Shown: piece after piece, positions 18,281 to 25,135 of the stretch
Layout: the number at the start of each line of letters is the position of its first letter
Position numbering within the stretch: the stretch's first letter is position 1
DNA from: Chitinophagaceae bacterium
Lineage (GTDB): Bacteria > Bacteroidota > Bacteroidia > Chitinophagales > Chitinophagaceae
Direction of reading: 5' to 3'
NCBI GenBank assembly: GCA_019747705.1
Contig: JAIEQM010000008.1
Location: 1-50,127, forward strand
DNA: 50,127 bases
The notes under the pieces: model-generated
What the model was told of the DNA's origin: nothing
Seen by the model: the letters and a program-made list of their open reading frames with translations, nothing else
Database searches by the model: none
Translations under genes and position numbers: made by a program

Positions 18281-19612
18281 TTAGTAACTGCGTAATTTCA
18301 ATTCGCTGCGGCGGTTCTTGGCACGGCCTGCTGCTGTTTTATTATCAGCAACCGGACGATCCTGGCCATAACCTGCGGCTGTTAAGCGGCTGGCATCAAT
18401 TCCTTTTGACAGGAGGTATGCTTTAACAGCTGCTGCACGTGATTCAGAAAGAGCCTGGTTCTTTTCAGGTTTACCGGTATTATCAGTATGGCCTTCAATA
18501 TCAAGAAGCAGTGTTGGGTTATCTTTTAATATAGTTGCCACTTCATCCAAAGGTTTGAATGATTTTTTAAGCAACTGAGCGCTTCCTGTGTTGAAGAAGA
18601 TGTTCTTGGCTGCATAAGCAATTTTCTGTTTTACTTCTTCTTTAATTTCAGGGCAACCTGCATTTGAAGCAACACCCGGTACAGCAGGGCATTTATCTTC
18701 TTCATCGTTTACGCCATCTCCATCACTGTCAGGAATGGGGCATCCTTCATAACGGGCCACACCCGGAACTGTGGGGCATTTATCAACTTCATCATTAATA
18801 CCATCTTTATCTGTATCAGGAATGGGGCATCCACCATATTTCGCCATACCAAATACATCAGGACACTTATCATCTTTATCAGCAATTCCATCCTTATCAC
18901 TATCAGGACATCCCTTTAAAGAAGCCAAACCAGCAACATCAGGGCATGCATCATCAGCATCCAATATGCCATCACCATCTTTATCTGGTGGAGGCGGTGG
19001 TGGCGGAGGCGGTGGCGCCGGGGCTGGTTCTTTACGTTTTGAAAGGGGCACCGAAACTCCAAATGAGTGCAGAAAATTGTAATTTGCTTTTTGTGCTACA
19101 GGTACCCTGTAATTAGAAGTGATGTGTACAAACGCTTCATCAAAAATATTAAACTGCAACCCTAAACCAAGTGGTATTTGAGCAAGGTATGTTCCACCTG
19201 CTTTAGCAAACCCAACACCTCCCTGAATATATGGAACCACAAAGTAATTATTGCTGAGCAATTTTACATTTACGTTCGCATCAACTTCAAAATAAAATTT
19301 TTCACTAACTGCTGGTGCATTTCTAAAAGGGTAGGTTACGAAAGAGGTTGTTAACCTGCCCATGAAATCAAGATTGTTGTTTAACCCCTGCATATAATTA
19401 ATGGTTAGAGCAGGGCTCATATCTGGTATTTTAGCTATCTGTTTATCCCGTAGAACCTGAGCAATACTTTTTGTTCTGAAAGCATTAGCAGTTTTGAAAT
19501 CAATAAAGCTGAACTGAAACCCTATTGAAGGAGGAAGTTTCTGATCATTGTCTTGACCAAATGCCCCAAAAAAAGGTAATAAAGCGGCCAGAAGCAATAG
19601 ATTTTTCTTCAT
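18281..19612 (-). CDS. OmpA family protein with thrombospondin type 3 repeats
   Basis: Outer-membrane protein that also binds peptidoglycan. The start at 19612 gives the signal MKKNLLLLAALLPFFGAFGQ; upstream ATG readings lack a signal. An N-terminal beta-barrel covers about residues 25-195, followed by a run of ten prolines. Then come four to five calcium-binding TSP3 repeats of the DKDGDGILDADDACPDV type, at about residues 208-320. The C-terminal OmpA domain has NIFFNTGSAQLLKKSFKPLD, the peptidoglycan-binding LLDIEGHTDNTG, and SRAAAVKAYLLSKGID and KNRRSELKLRSY. It anchors the outer membrane to the wall. The 114-bp repeat copy 2 follows its stop. Confidence 0.96.
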   Translation of the reverse strand: MKKNLLLLAALLPFFGAFGQDNDQKLPPSIGFQFSFIDFKTANAFRTKSIAQVLRDKQIAKIPDMSPALTINYMQGLNNNLDFMGRLTTSFVTYPFRNAPAVSEKFYFEVDANVNVKLLSNNYFVVPYIQGGVGFAKAGGTYLAQIPLGLGLQFNIFDEAFVHITSNYRVPVAQKANYNFLHSFGVSVPLSKRKEPAPAPPPPPPPPPPDKDGDGILDADDACPDVAGLASLKGCPDSDKDGIADKDDKCPDVFGMAKYGGCPIPDTDKDGINDEVDKCPTVPGVARYEGCPIPDSDGDGVNDEEDKCPAVPGVASNAGCPEIKEEVKQKIAYAAKNIFFNTGSAQLLKKSFKPLDEVATILKDNPTLLLDIEGHTDNTGKPEKNQALSESRAAAVKAYLLSKGIDASRLTAAGYGQDRPVADNKTAAGRAKNRRSELKLRSY

Positions 19613-19632
19613 GTAAATATTTTTTGATGTGG

Positions 19633-19640
19633 CAAAAATA
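19633..19640 (-). promoter_or_regulatory. -7 box for the OmpA/TSP3 gene
   Basis: Minus strand reads TATTTTTG, a perfect TAnnTTTG, 20 bp before the chosen ATG at 19612. This also supports the shorter start, because longer readings would begin upstream of the promoter. No clear -33 element. Confidence 0.5.
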
Positions 19641-19695
19641 AAGTTACGGGGCGTACTCATGAAATTATTTACCCACAATTTTGGTGTTTGTATTA

Positions 19696-20118
19696 TTAAT
19701 TTTGGCTGGAAGGCGGTTTTTTACCCAAAACCTCTATTTTAACCCTGACAAGACCGGCTTTGATGAAACCCAGTTTTTGTGCAGCGGCTTTAGTTAAGTC
19801 TATTAACCGTTTATTACGTGCATGCAGGCGGTCGTTTACCTTAACAATAACGGTTCTTTTGTTTCGCAGATTGGTTACTCTTACATAAGTACCCAGCGGC
19901 AGAGAATTATGAGCCGCTGTAAATTTTTGCTGGCTGAAGATTTCTCCGTTTGCTGTTTTACGTCCATTAAATTTGTTGGAATAAAAGCTGGCAATGCCAT
20001 ATTGAATCTTTGCCTTGCCTTTACCGGTCTTAGCAGTTGCTGTATCCTGCGCCTGAGCAGTTTGAAAACATAAAAAAAGAAAGAGACATACAAAAACAGA
20101 TGTTAAAAATAAACGCAT
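19696..20118 (-). CDS. rlpA: RlpA-like septal ring lytic transglycosylase (DPBB domain)
   Basis: A 140-residue exported protein: signal MRLFLTSVFVCLFLFLCFQT ending near AQAQ, then a double-psi beta-barrel. Family motifs are GIASFYSNKFNGRKTANGEI, FTAAHNSLPLGTYVRVTN, VKVNDRLHARNKRLIDLTKA and a closing RVKIEVLG. RlpA cleaves naked glycan strands at the division site in some bacteria; the SPOR domain found in longer homologues is absent. It is 6 bp downstream of the L,D-transpeptidase gene and likely co-transcribed, which fits a wall-remodelling role. Confidence 0.92.
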   Translation of the reverse strand: MRLFLTSVFVCLFLFLCFQTAQAQDTATAKTGKGKAKIQYGIASFYSNKFNGRKTANGEIFSQQKFTAAHNSLPLGTYVRVTNLRNKRTVIVKVNDRLHARNKRLIDLTKAAAQKLGFIKAGLVRVKIEVLGKKPPSSQN

Positions 20119-20124
20119 CAGGAA

Positions 20125-21831
20125 TTATTTGTTTGAAAAATAGGCTTCCCTCGCTATCCTGTCTTCCCCGTAGATATCGCTGTACAAAATGAGCTTTCCA
20201 TTTTTACCAGCCGCCGTAAAGTAACGGAAATAAACCGGTATTTTGGTTTTTACAGGAATTACATGGCGTTCTTTATGGCTTAACCATGTGCGTATAGAAT
20301 CAGAAGGCAAATACTTCGCATTTACTTTTTCAGCAGCAATACTATCAAGACCGTAAATGTACCAAACGAGTTTTTCCCATTCCTGAACACGTACACATCC
20401 ATGGCTGAGGGAGCGGTTCTCATTTTTAAATAAATAACGCTGATTGGTATCATGCAGATAAACTGAGTATTTATTGGGGAAATTAAATTTCATAACACCC
20501 AACGCATTTGCATCACCACTGCCCTGCACCACTTTATAGGGAATACCTTTTGAGTATTTCGCCCAATCCACTGCATAAGGATTAACTTCATCACCATCCC
20601 ATGTTACAAGGTTGAACCCTTTATGGGCCAGATAGCCGGGATTTTTTTTCAGAGCCGGTAAAATTTCTTTTACAATAATACTGTTGGGGATCGTCCATTG
20701 CGGATAAGTAACCATATCGCTCAACTGGCTGGTGAGCAATGGTGTTCTTGTTTTGGGTTTGCCCACCACCACTCTTGATTCCAGGGCTACAGTATCCTCT
20801 TCCATTACCTGCATATAAAAAGAAGGAAGGTTCACCCATATATACCGTTTGGGCATAGAGTCCGGCATCAGTTTGTAACGATCAAGATTAATAGCAATTC
20901 GTCTGAATTTTTCTGCATCAGAGTTGTTTAGTGAATTTACCAGTTGGGCGCCAAACTTTCCATCAACAGTAAGTCTGCGTTCCTTTTGAACTTTTATGAT
21001 AACTGACTTGAGTGATGGGGAATCCAGTCTTGTTACAGAAGAGTCCAGTGTACCATCTTCTTTCAGCCGTTTGATGAGTGACTTTACAAAAGCAGAAGAA
21101 TCTTTATATGGGTAAACAAGCCAGGTGTATTGTGTTGAAAAATCAGCGCTGTCTAAAAATGGTTTGATAGCACGTTTTAATTCTCTGTAAGCCCTGTGTT
21201 TTGGTTCCAGCTTTGCCAGTACCCTGGTAACTGAACCTGTTTCAATTGCCTGTTTTAAAAACTGGTGATAGTAAGAATAACCCAGTGTGGAATCAAAATT
21301 TTTATAAATACTGTCAGGATGCAAACGCCCTTTGTGAAGGTGTTTGGCTATGGTTACAAATGCATCAGTTAATAAAATATCGGCTTTGGTCCACAACACA
21401 GCATTGCGCCGGGCATCAACAGCCGCAGTATCGGCAGCAAACGCCCGGTTGATTGCTGATAGATGGTTGAAATGATAATCTTCTGGGAAAAGCCCGTACA
21501 ATTTTGCCTGTTCAATAAAACGAAAAAGTGAATCTGCAACAGGTATATAATTTTCTGATGCGCTCCAGGTATTTTTGTAATTATTGGTTTGATAAAATTC
21601 CTTAACCGAGGCAAAAGATTTTAAACGGACGGAGTCGTACAACCTGCCTGTATTATCATCTGCCTGTGAAATGAATGACTGGATATTTCTTACAATGGCA
21701 TCGTCCATTTTCTCAGGCGTTTCGATAATCTCCGTTTGCTTTTCTTCAGTGGAATTATTGCAGGCTGCAAGAAAAAGAAAAATGATTACAAAAAGCAGTT
21801 GCTGTGAATTTGGATGTTGCAGGTATCTCAT
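20125..21831 (-). CDS. L,D-transpeptidase, YcbB/LdtD type, lipoprotein
   Basis: A 568-residue wall enzyme that forms 3-3 crosslinks. The N-terminus ends in a lipobox (FLFLAAC at Cys24), so it is probably lipid-anchored. A scaffold domain is followed by a peptidoglycan-binding stretch around KVQKERRLTVDGKFGAQLV. The YkuD catalytic domain in the C-terminal third shows YLHDTNQRYLFKNENRSLSH and the motif SHGCVRV with catalytic Cys near residue 479. The order scaffold, binding domain, YkuD is that of LdtD. It leads a two-gene unit with rlpA. The role in 3-3 crosslinking is inferred from the family. Confidence 0.93.
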   Translation of the reverse strand: MRYLQHPNSQQLLFVIIFLFLAACNNSTEEKQTEIIETPEKMDDAIVRNIQSFISQADDNTGRLYDSVRLKSFASVKEFYQTNNYKNTWSASENYIPVADSLFRFIEQAKLYGLFPEDYHFNHLSAINRAFAADTAAVDARRNAVLWTKADILLTDAFVTIAKHLHKGRLHPDSIYKNFDSTLGYSYYHQFLKQAIETGSVTRVLAKLEPKHRAYRELKRAIKPFLDSADFSTQYTWLVYPYKDSSAFVKSLIKRLKEDGTLDSSVTRLDSPSLKSVIIKVQKERRLTVDGKFGAQLVNSLNNSDAEKFRRIAINLDRYKLMPDSMPKRYIWVNLPSFYMQVMEEDTVALESRVVVGKPKTRTPLLTSQLSDMVTYPQWTIPNSIIVKEILPALKKNPGYLAHKGFNLVTWDGDEVNPYAVDWAKYSKGIPYKVVQGSGDANALGVMKFNFPNKYSVYLHDTNQRYLFKNENRSLSHGCVRVQEWEKLVWYIYGLDSIAAEKVNAKYLPSDSIRTWLSHKERHVIPVKTKIPVYFRYFTAAGKNGKLILYSDIYGEDRIAREAYFSNK

Positions 21832-21915
21832 GTTTCAGTTACATTTATCAAACCATCACAATGTTGAAGGGTTTTGGTTGCTGTGAAGATTACTAAAATT
21901 ACAATTCGGTTGCAA

Positions 21916-22620
21916 ATGGCAAAATGTTGGGTGTTATTTTTTTTAATGCTGCCTCTTTTGGCACAAAACCAGGATTTGAAGAAAAGCAGTTATGGCGTGC
22001 CGGTACTGGAATCAGTTAGTGCTTACAAGAAAATTTGCAAAACTGACAGTAACCAGCAAATGAAGGAACTAAAGGCAAAAATTCCTTCCATAGTGTATGA
22101 TTTGCGTTATGCTGTCAAAGATAATTTTGTAAAGCAACCACTTTATCCCCGTTTAACAAGTGTAACCTTTTTGCGTTTACCTGCTGCCAACGCTTTGGCA
22201 AATGTGCAGAAAGAACTTTTAGAAAAAGGATTGGGTTTGAAAATTTTTGATGCGTACCGACCTTACTCTGTTACTGTAAAATTCTGGGAGTTGATTAAAG
22301 ATGAACGTTATGTGGCCAATCCCTCCAAAGGCAGCGGACACAACCGTGGACTGGCGGTTGATTTAACGATTATTGATTTGAAAACGGGTAAAGAATTAGA
22401 TATGGGTACGGGCTTTGATAATTTTACTGATACGGCCCATCATACATTCACTGCTTTACCTGAAACCGTTTTGAACAACAGGAAATTGCTGAAAGAGGTG
22501 ATGCTGAAATACGGTTTTAAATTATTTGAAACAGAATGGTGGCATTACAGTTGGCCCAATGACAGAAATTATGAGGTGATGAATTTGAGTTTTGAGAAAT
22601 TGAGTCGCCTCTCTAATTAA
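21916..22620 (+). CDS. D-alanyl-D-alanine dipeptidase, M15 (VanX/DdpX type)
   Basis: A zinc dipeptidase family member, about 234 residues. I start at the ATG at 21916 (MAKCWVLFFLMLPLLAQ, a signal peptide), placing it outside the cytoplasm. Zinc ligands are visible: SGHNRGLAVD supplies His near 142 and Asp near 149, and TEWWHYSW supplies the catalytic Glu near 207 and His near 210. FDAYRPYSVTVKFW holds the conserved Arg. The family cuts D-Ala-D-Ala; the exported location suggests recycling of wall peptides, not vancomycin resistance. Its 3' end overlaps the convergent DUF952 gene by 8 bp. Confidence 0.92.
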   Translation: MAKCWVLFFLMLPLLAQNQDLKKSSYGVPVLESVSAYKKICKTDSNQQMKELKAKIPSIVYDLRYAVKDNFVKQPLYPRLTSVTFLRLPAANALANVQKELLEKGLGLKIFDAYRPYSVTVKFWELIKDERYVANPSKGSGHNRGLAVDLTIIDLKTGKELDMGTGFDNFTDTAHHTFTALPETVLNNRKLLKEVMLKYGFKLFETEWWHYSWPNDRNYEVMNLSFEKLSRLSN

Positions 22621-22915
22621 GTTTTATAACATCAATTACTGCCTCTGCATTAATCACTCCATACACATGCGGAAATGTATCAGCAGTTGAAGGACTCCAT
22701 TCAAAAATAAATTTGTTGGTGAGCTTGTCTGTATCAATCACCAGTTTTACCAAATTGGTTTGTCCTGCATAATAACGTTGCAGCACTCCTTCAATCTGAT
22801 GCTCCTGTGAACAATGAATAAAACCTTCATCTTTTAAGGAAGGAGCTTCGTAATATCCAAGTTGCTGAGCAGTATTCCATGCTGCTGATGTGGTGATGTG
22901 ATAGATGATGGGCAT
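22613..22915 (-). CDS. DUF952 domain protein
   Basis: A 100-residue small protein entirely covered by the DUF952 family: IYHITTSAAWNTAQQLGYYE at the N-terminus, the hallmark DEGFIHCSQEHQIEGV near residues 28-43, and FPHVYGVINAEAVIDV at the C-terminus. The fold resembles ADP-ribosyltransferase-like proteins, but the biochemical role is unknown. It lies 79 bp downstream of aroC on the same strand and could be the last gene of the aromatic transcript or independent. Confidence 0.92.
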   Translation of the reverse strand: MPIIYHITTSAAWNTAQQLGYYEAPSLKDEGFIHCSQEHQIEGVLQRYYAGQTNLVKLVIDTDKLTNKFIFEWSPSTADTFPHVYGVINAEAVIDVIKLN

Positions 22916-22953
22916 ACAATCGTTGAGTTGATGAATAGAATTAATTTGTAAAA

Positions 22954-22973
22954 GAGTGCGACGCCACCGAAGT
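22954..22973 (+). repeat. GTGCGACGC spacer repeat, copy 1
   Basis: GAGTGCGACGCCACCGAAGT, matching the copy at 27985-28004 at 18 of 20 positions. It lies between aroC and the DUF952 gene. Confidence 0.7.
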
Positions 22974-22994
22974 TGAAGAAAGCCTAACAGCCGG

Positions 22995-24473
22995 TTACAA
23001 AACTCTTTTTATATGTTGCTCCTGCAACATTAAATCCACTAATACAAGTGCAGTTGCAGCTTCCACAATCACCGGTGCACGCAAGGCTACACATAAATCA
23101 TGACGGCCTTTGATGCTGAATGTTTCCTGTTGCTCTGTATCCCAATTCAAACTGGTTTGTTCTTTGGGTGTGGATGATGTTGGTTTGACAGCAATACGAA
23201 AAACGATTTCATTTCCATTGGTAATGCCGCCTACAATACCACCAGCATGATTGGTTGTTGTTTTGCCGCTCATATCTTCAATAGCATCATTGTGCTCACT
23301 GCCAAACATTTTTGCTGCGGCAAAACCGGTTCCGAACTCCACACCACGTACTGCAGGAATGGTAAACATCATTTGTGCAATGAGTGATTCCACTGAATCA
23401 AAATAAGGCTCACCCAAACCAACAGGAACACCGGTTACTTTACATTCAACAATTCCGCCAACAGAATCTTTTGCATCAATGGCTTTTTGCAATCCTTTTT
23501 CCAAATCTTTTTCACCGGCAATTTCTGTTACAGCGGCAGAGATAACTACCTCCACCTCCCTCTCCTTTGGAGAGGGAGAGCCAGCCTCCGATTGATTTGA
23601 TTGCATTAATTTTTCGGAAAGCTCCTCTCTGATTCTTTGAACAACATGACTAATATTGCCCATTACCTCTTCATTTGTAAAACGCAGGATTCGATAATGA
23701 TATTCATACAGCCACTCAGTTCTTGCGGCATCATATACCTGTTGTTCTTCTTTTGAATGATATGCTCCATCTATTTCTATTACAAGTTTTGCATCCAAAC
23801 AAATAAAATCAGGAATAAATCCAGCTACAGGATGTTGTCTTCTGAATTTATATCCATCAATATTGCGGTTTCTTACTGCATTCCACAATGCTTCTTCTGC
23901 TGGTGTTGGGTTTTTTCTGTTTGCTTTTGCAAAGTCTTTTAAAATTTGATAGTTGCCGGTTGTATCTGTAATGTATCCAAAATTGTCGGAGGCTTCATTT
24001 CCCCTCTCCTTTGGAGAGGGGTTAGGGGTGAGGTGGTATTTCATCAGTTTTTTTGCAATGGCGCCTGCTGCTACCAATCCGGTTGTAAGTCGTGCACTGA
24101 AATGTCCGCCGCCTCTGTAATCTTCATGACCGCCAAACTTTTGATGTGCCACCCAATCTGCATGACCCGGACGGGGAATGCTTCTTTGTTTAGTATAGTC
24201 TTCGCTTCTTGTGTTGTTGTTTTCAAACAGAATCGTAATGGGAAAGCCGGTTGTTTTTCCGTTAAAGAGTCCGCTTTTAAAAATGGGATAATCAGCTTCC
24301 TGCCTGGGTGTGGTGCCTTTTTGTTTGCCGCCTTTTCTGCGTTCCAAATCGGGAAGTAAATCTTCTTCCGTTAAAGCTAATCCTGCAGGACAACCATCAA
24401 TGACAATGCCTACACTTTCGCCATGCGATTCGCCAAAGATGTGGATGCGAAATATTTTTCCGAATGAGTTCAT
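22995..24473 (-). CDS. aroC: chorismate synthase with an inserted DUF559 nuclease domain
   Basis: Chorismate synthase converts EPSP to chorismate with reduced FMN. Both halves are well conserved: MNSFGKIFRIHIFGESHGES, TTPRQEADYPIFKSGLF, RSIPRPGHADWVAHQKFGG and RGGGHFSARLT before the interruption, and AIDAKDSVGGIVECKV, NDAIEDMSGKTTTNHAGG and GRHDLCVALRAPVIVEA after it. Between KKLMKYH (residue 147) and VVISAAVTEIAG (near 309) about 160 extra residues are present, in frame. The extra block is a full DUF559 domain flanked by palindrome-encoded PNPSPKERG and GSPSPKERE. Without it the length is about that of the family. The block falls between two strands where relatives have a short turn. The upstream PIN gene ends 3 bp before the ATG. 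Confidence 0.96.
   Translation of the reverse strand: MNSFGKIFRIHIFGESHGESVGIVIDGCPAGLALTEEDLLPDLERRKGGKQKGTTPRQEADYPIFKSGLFNGKTTGFPITILFENNNTRSEDYTKQRSIPRPGHADWVAHQKFGGHEDYRGGGHFSARLTTGLVAAGAIAKKLMKYHLTPNPSPKERGNEASDNFGYITDTTGNYQILKDFAKANRKNPTPAEEALWNAVRNRNIDGYKFRRQHPVAGFIPDFICLDAKLVIEIDGAYHSKEEQQVYDAARTEWLYEYHYRILRFTNEEVMGNISHVVQRIREELSEKLMQSNQSEAGSPSPKEREVEVVISAAVTEIAGEKDLEKGLQKAIDAKDSVGGIVECKVTGVPVGLGEPYFDSVESLIAQMMFTIPAVRGVEFGTGFAAAKMFGSEHNDAIEDMSGKTTTNHAGGIVGGITNGNEIVFRIAVKPTSSTPKEQTSLNWDTEQQETFSIKGRHDLCVALRAPVIVEAATALVLVDLMLQEQHIKRVL
23556..23578. repeat. GC-rich palindrome, 3' side of the aroC insertion
   Basis: CTCCCTCTCC, loop TTT, GGAGAGGGAG. In the aroC frame it encodes SPSPKERE. 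Confidence 0.9.
24001..24032. repeat. GC-rich palindrome, 5' side of the aroC insertion
   Basis: CCCCTCTCC, loop TTT, GGAGAGGGG (24001-24021), with an adjoining GTTAGGGGTGAG tail. In the aroC frame it encodes LTPNPSPKERG. Confidence 0.9.
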
Positions 24474-24476
24474 GAT

Positions 24477-24914
24477 TTATAATCCAAAAGTTGAAATAAG
24501 TTCTGAGGTGGTGAGTACGTTCATAAATTTCTTTCTTCGTAATCCCCGATATAACACTTTATCACCTGTCCAAAACAAAGTATCAAGAAAAAGTGCAAGT
24601 GCAACAAATTCAAAATCCTTGTTATCAATGTCCTTTGTTAAATAAGCTGCTTCTTTCAGATAGGCTTCAGGCAATGATGCTGTATCCACAAAATTTATCT
24701 GGGCAAACACGCTTGTTTTTGATATTTCATATTCCGCTTCAGTTAATCCCGAAAGCTGAAGCAGTTTTCGTTTATGCAATTGAAGCTCTGTAATCAGAAA
24801 ATCAGGAGCATAATACTCCGCCTGTACAGGTATTGAAAAGAAAGTATTCGCAAGTTTACTGCTTGTATTTGCAATGACGCTGAAAACAATGTTTGTATCT
24901 ACAATAACATTCAT
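24477..24914 (-). CDS. PIN domain protein, VapC-like toxin candidate
   Basis: A 145-residue PIN domain protein. MNVIVDTNIVFSVI carries the first acidic residue; ITELQLHKRK the second; DIDNKDFEFVALALFLDTLFWTGDKVLYRGLR the last acidic residues, so the metal site of a PIN ribonuclease appears complete. It overlaps the upstream small gene by 4 bp and ends 3 bp before aroC. Its place in a pair with a small basic protein suggests a type II toxin-antitoxin module embedded in the aromatic operon. RNA target unknown. Confidence 0.88.
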   Translation of the reverse strand: MNVIVDTNIVFSVIANTSSKLANTFFSIPVQAEYYAPDFLITELQLHKRKLLQLSGLTEAEYEISKTSVFAQINFVDTASLPEAYLKEAAYLTKDIDNKDFEFVALALFLDTLFWTGDKVLYRGLRRKKFMNVLTTSELISTFGL

Positions 24915-25135
24915 AAATAACGCAATGCCTGTTTCGGTTCTTTTCGGCTCTTACGAACGGCATCCACCAATTCATCAATCTTTTTAGAAGATGCTTTAGA
25001 TGTTTTTGTTGCTTTTTTGTAACGCAAAAAATCAAACATCCGTTTCATATCTTTTGTATAAACATCGCCAGGGATTCTTATTATATACTCTTTTGTTTTG
25101 ATACCCATAACCAGGTTTTTTTCAAATTTAATCAA
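24911..25135 (-). CDS. small basic protein, candidate antitoxin of the PIN protein
   Basis: A protein of about 65-74 residues with a short beta strand (KEYIIRIPGDVY), a helix (DMKRMFDFLRYKKA) and a basic C-terminal region. The longer reading starts at a TTG at 25135, overlapping the aroA stop by 8 bp; an ATG at 25108 would give MGIKTKEYIIRIPG and is equally plausible. I see no named antitoxin family, and the identity rests on size, charge and a 4-bp overlap with the PIN gene. It could also be a short regulator unrelated to toxicity. Confidence 0.65.
   Translation of the reverse strand: MIKFEKNLVMGIKTKEYIIRIPGDVYTKDMKRMFDFLRYKKATKTSKASSKKIDELVDAVRKSRKEPKQALRYL

Larger units (their letters stand above)
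23553..24032 (-). mobile_element. DUF559 nuclease unit with palindromic ends inserted in aroC
   Basis: The inserted block begins with the palindrome at 24001-24021 and its CCTCACCCCTAAC leader, encodes a DUF559 domain, and ends with the palindrome at 23556-23578. The domain shows NRKNPTPAEEALW, GYKFRRQHPVAGFIPDFICL, KLVIEIDGAYHSKEEQ and RILRFTNEEV. The Asp in PDF and the Glu-x-Asp strand are the PD-(D/E)XK-like catalytic pattern of this Vsr-related family. No internal ATG precedes the domain, so it is expected to be made only as part of the chorismate synthase chain. Mobility is inferred from the bracketing repeats and from the second copy at 29.4 kb. Confidence 0.75.

Noticed and set aside
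18771..19082. 103-codon plus-strand ORF with a poly-glycine run
   Set aside because: It is the antisense shadow of the OmpA TSP3 repeats and polyproline linker.
21916..22620. Vancomycin resistance gene cluster around the VanX-type gene
   Set aside because: No vanH, vanA or vanRS neighbours; the exported M15 enzyme fits wall-peptide turnover.
23556..24032. Intein or group II intron interpretation of the aroC insertion
   Set aside because: No Cys/Ser/Thr splice junction, no HN motif before a nucleophile, no intein blocks and no reverse transcriptase; the frame is open throughout.
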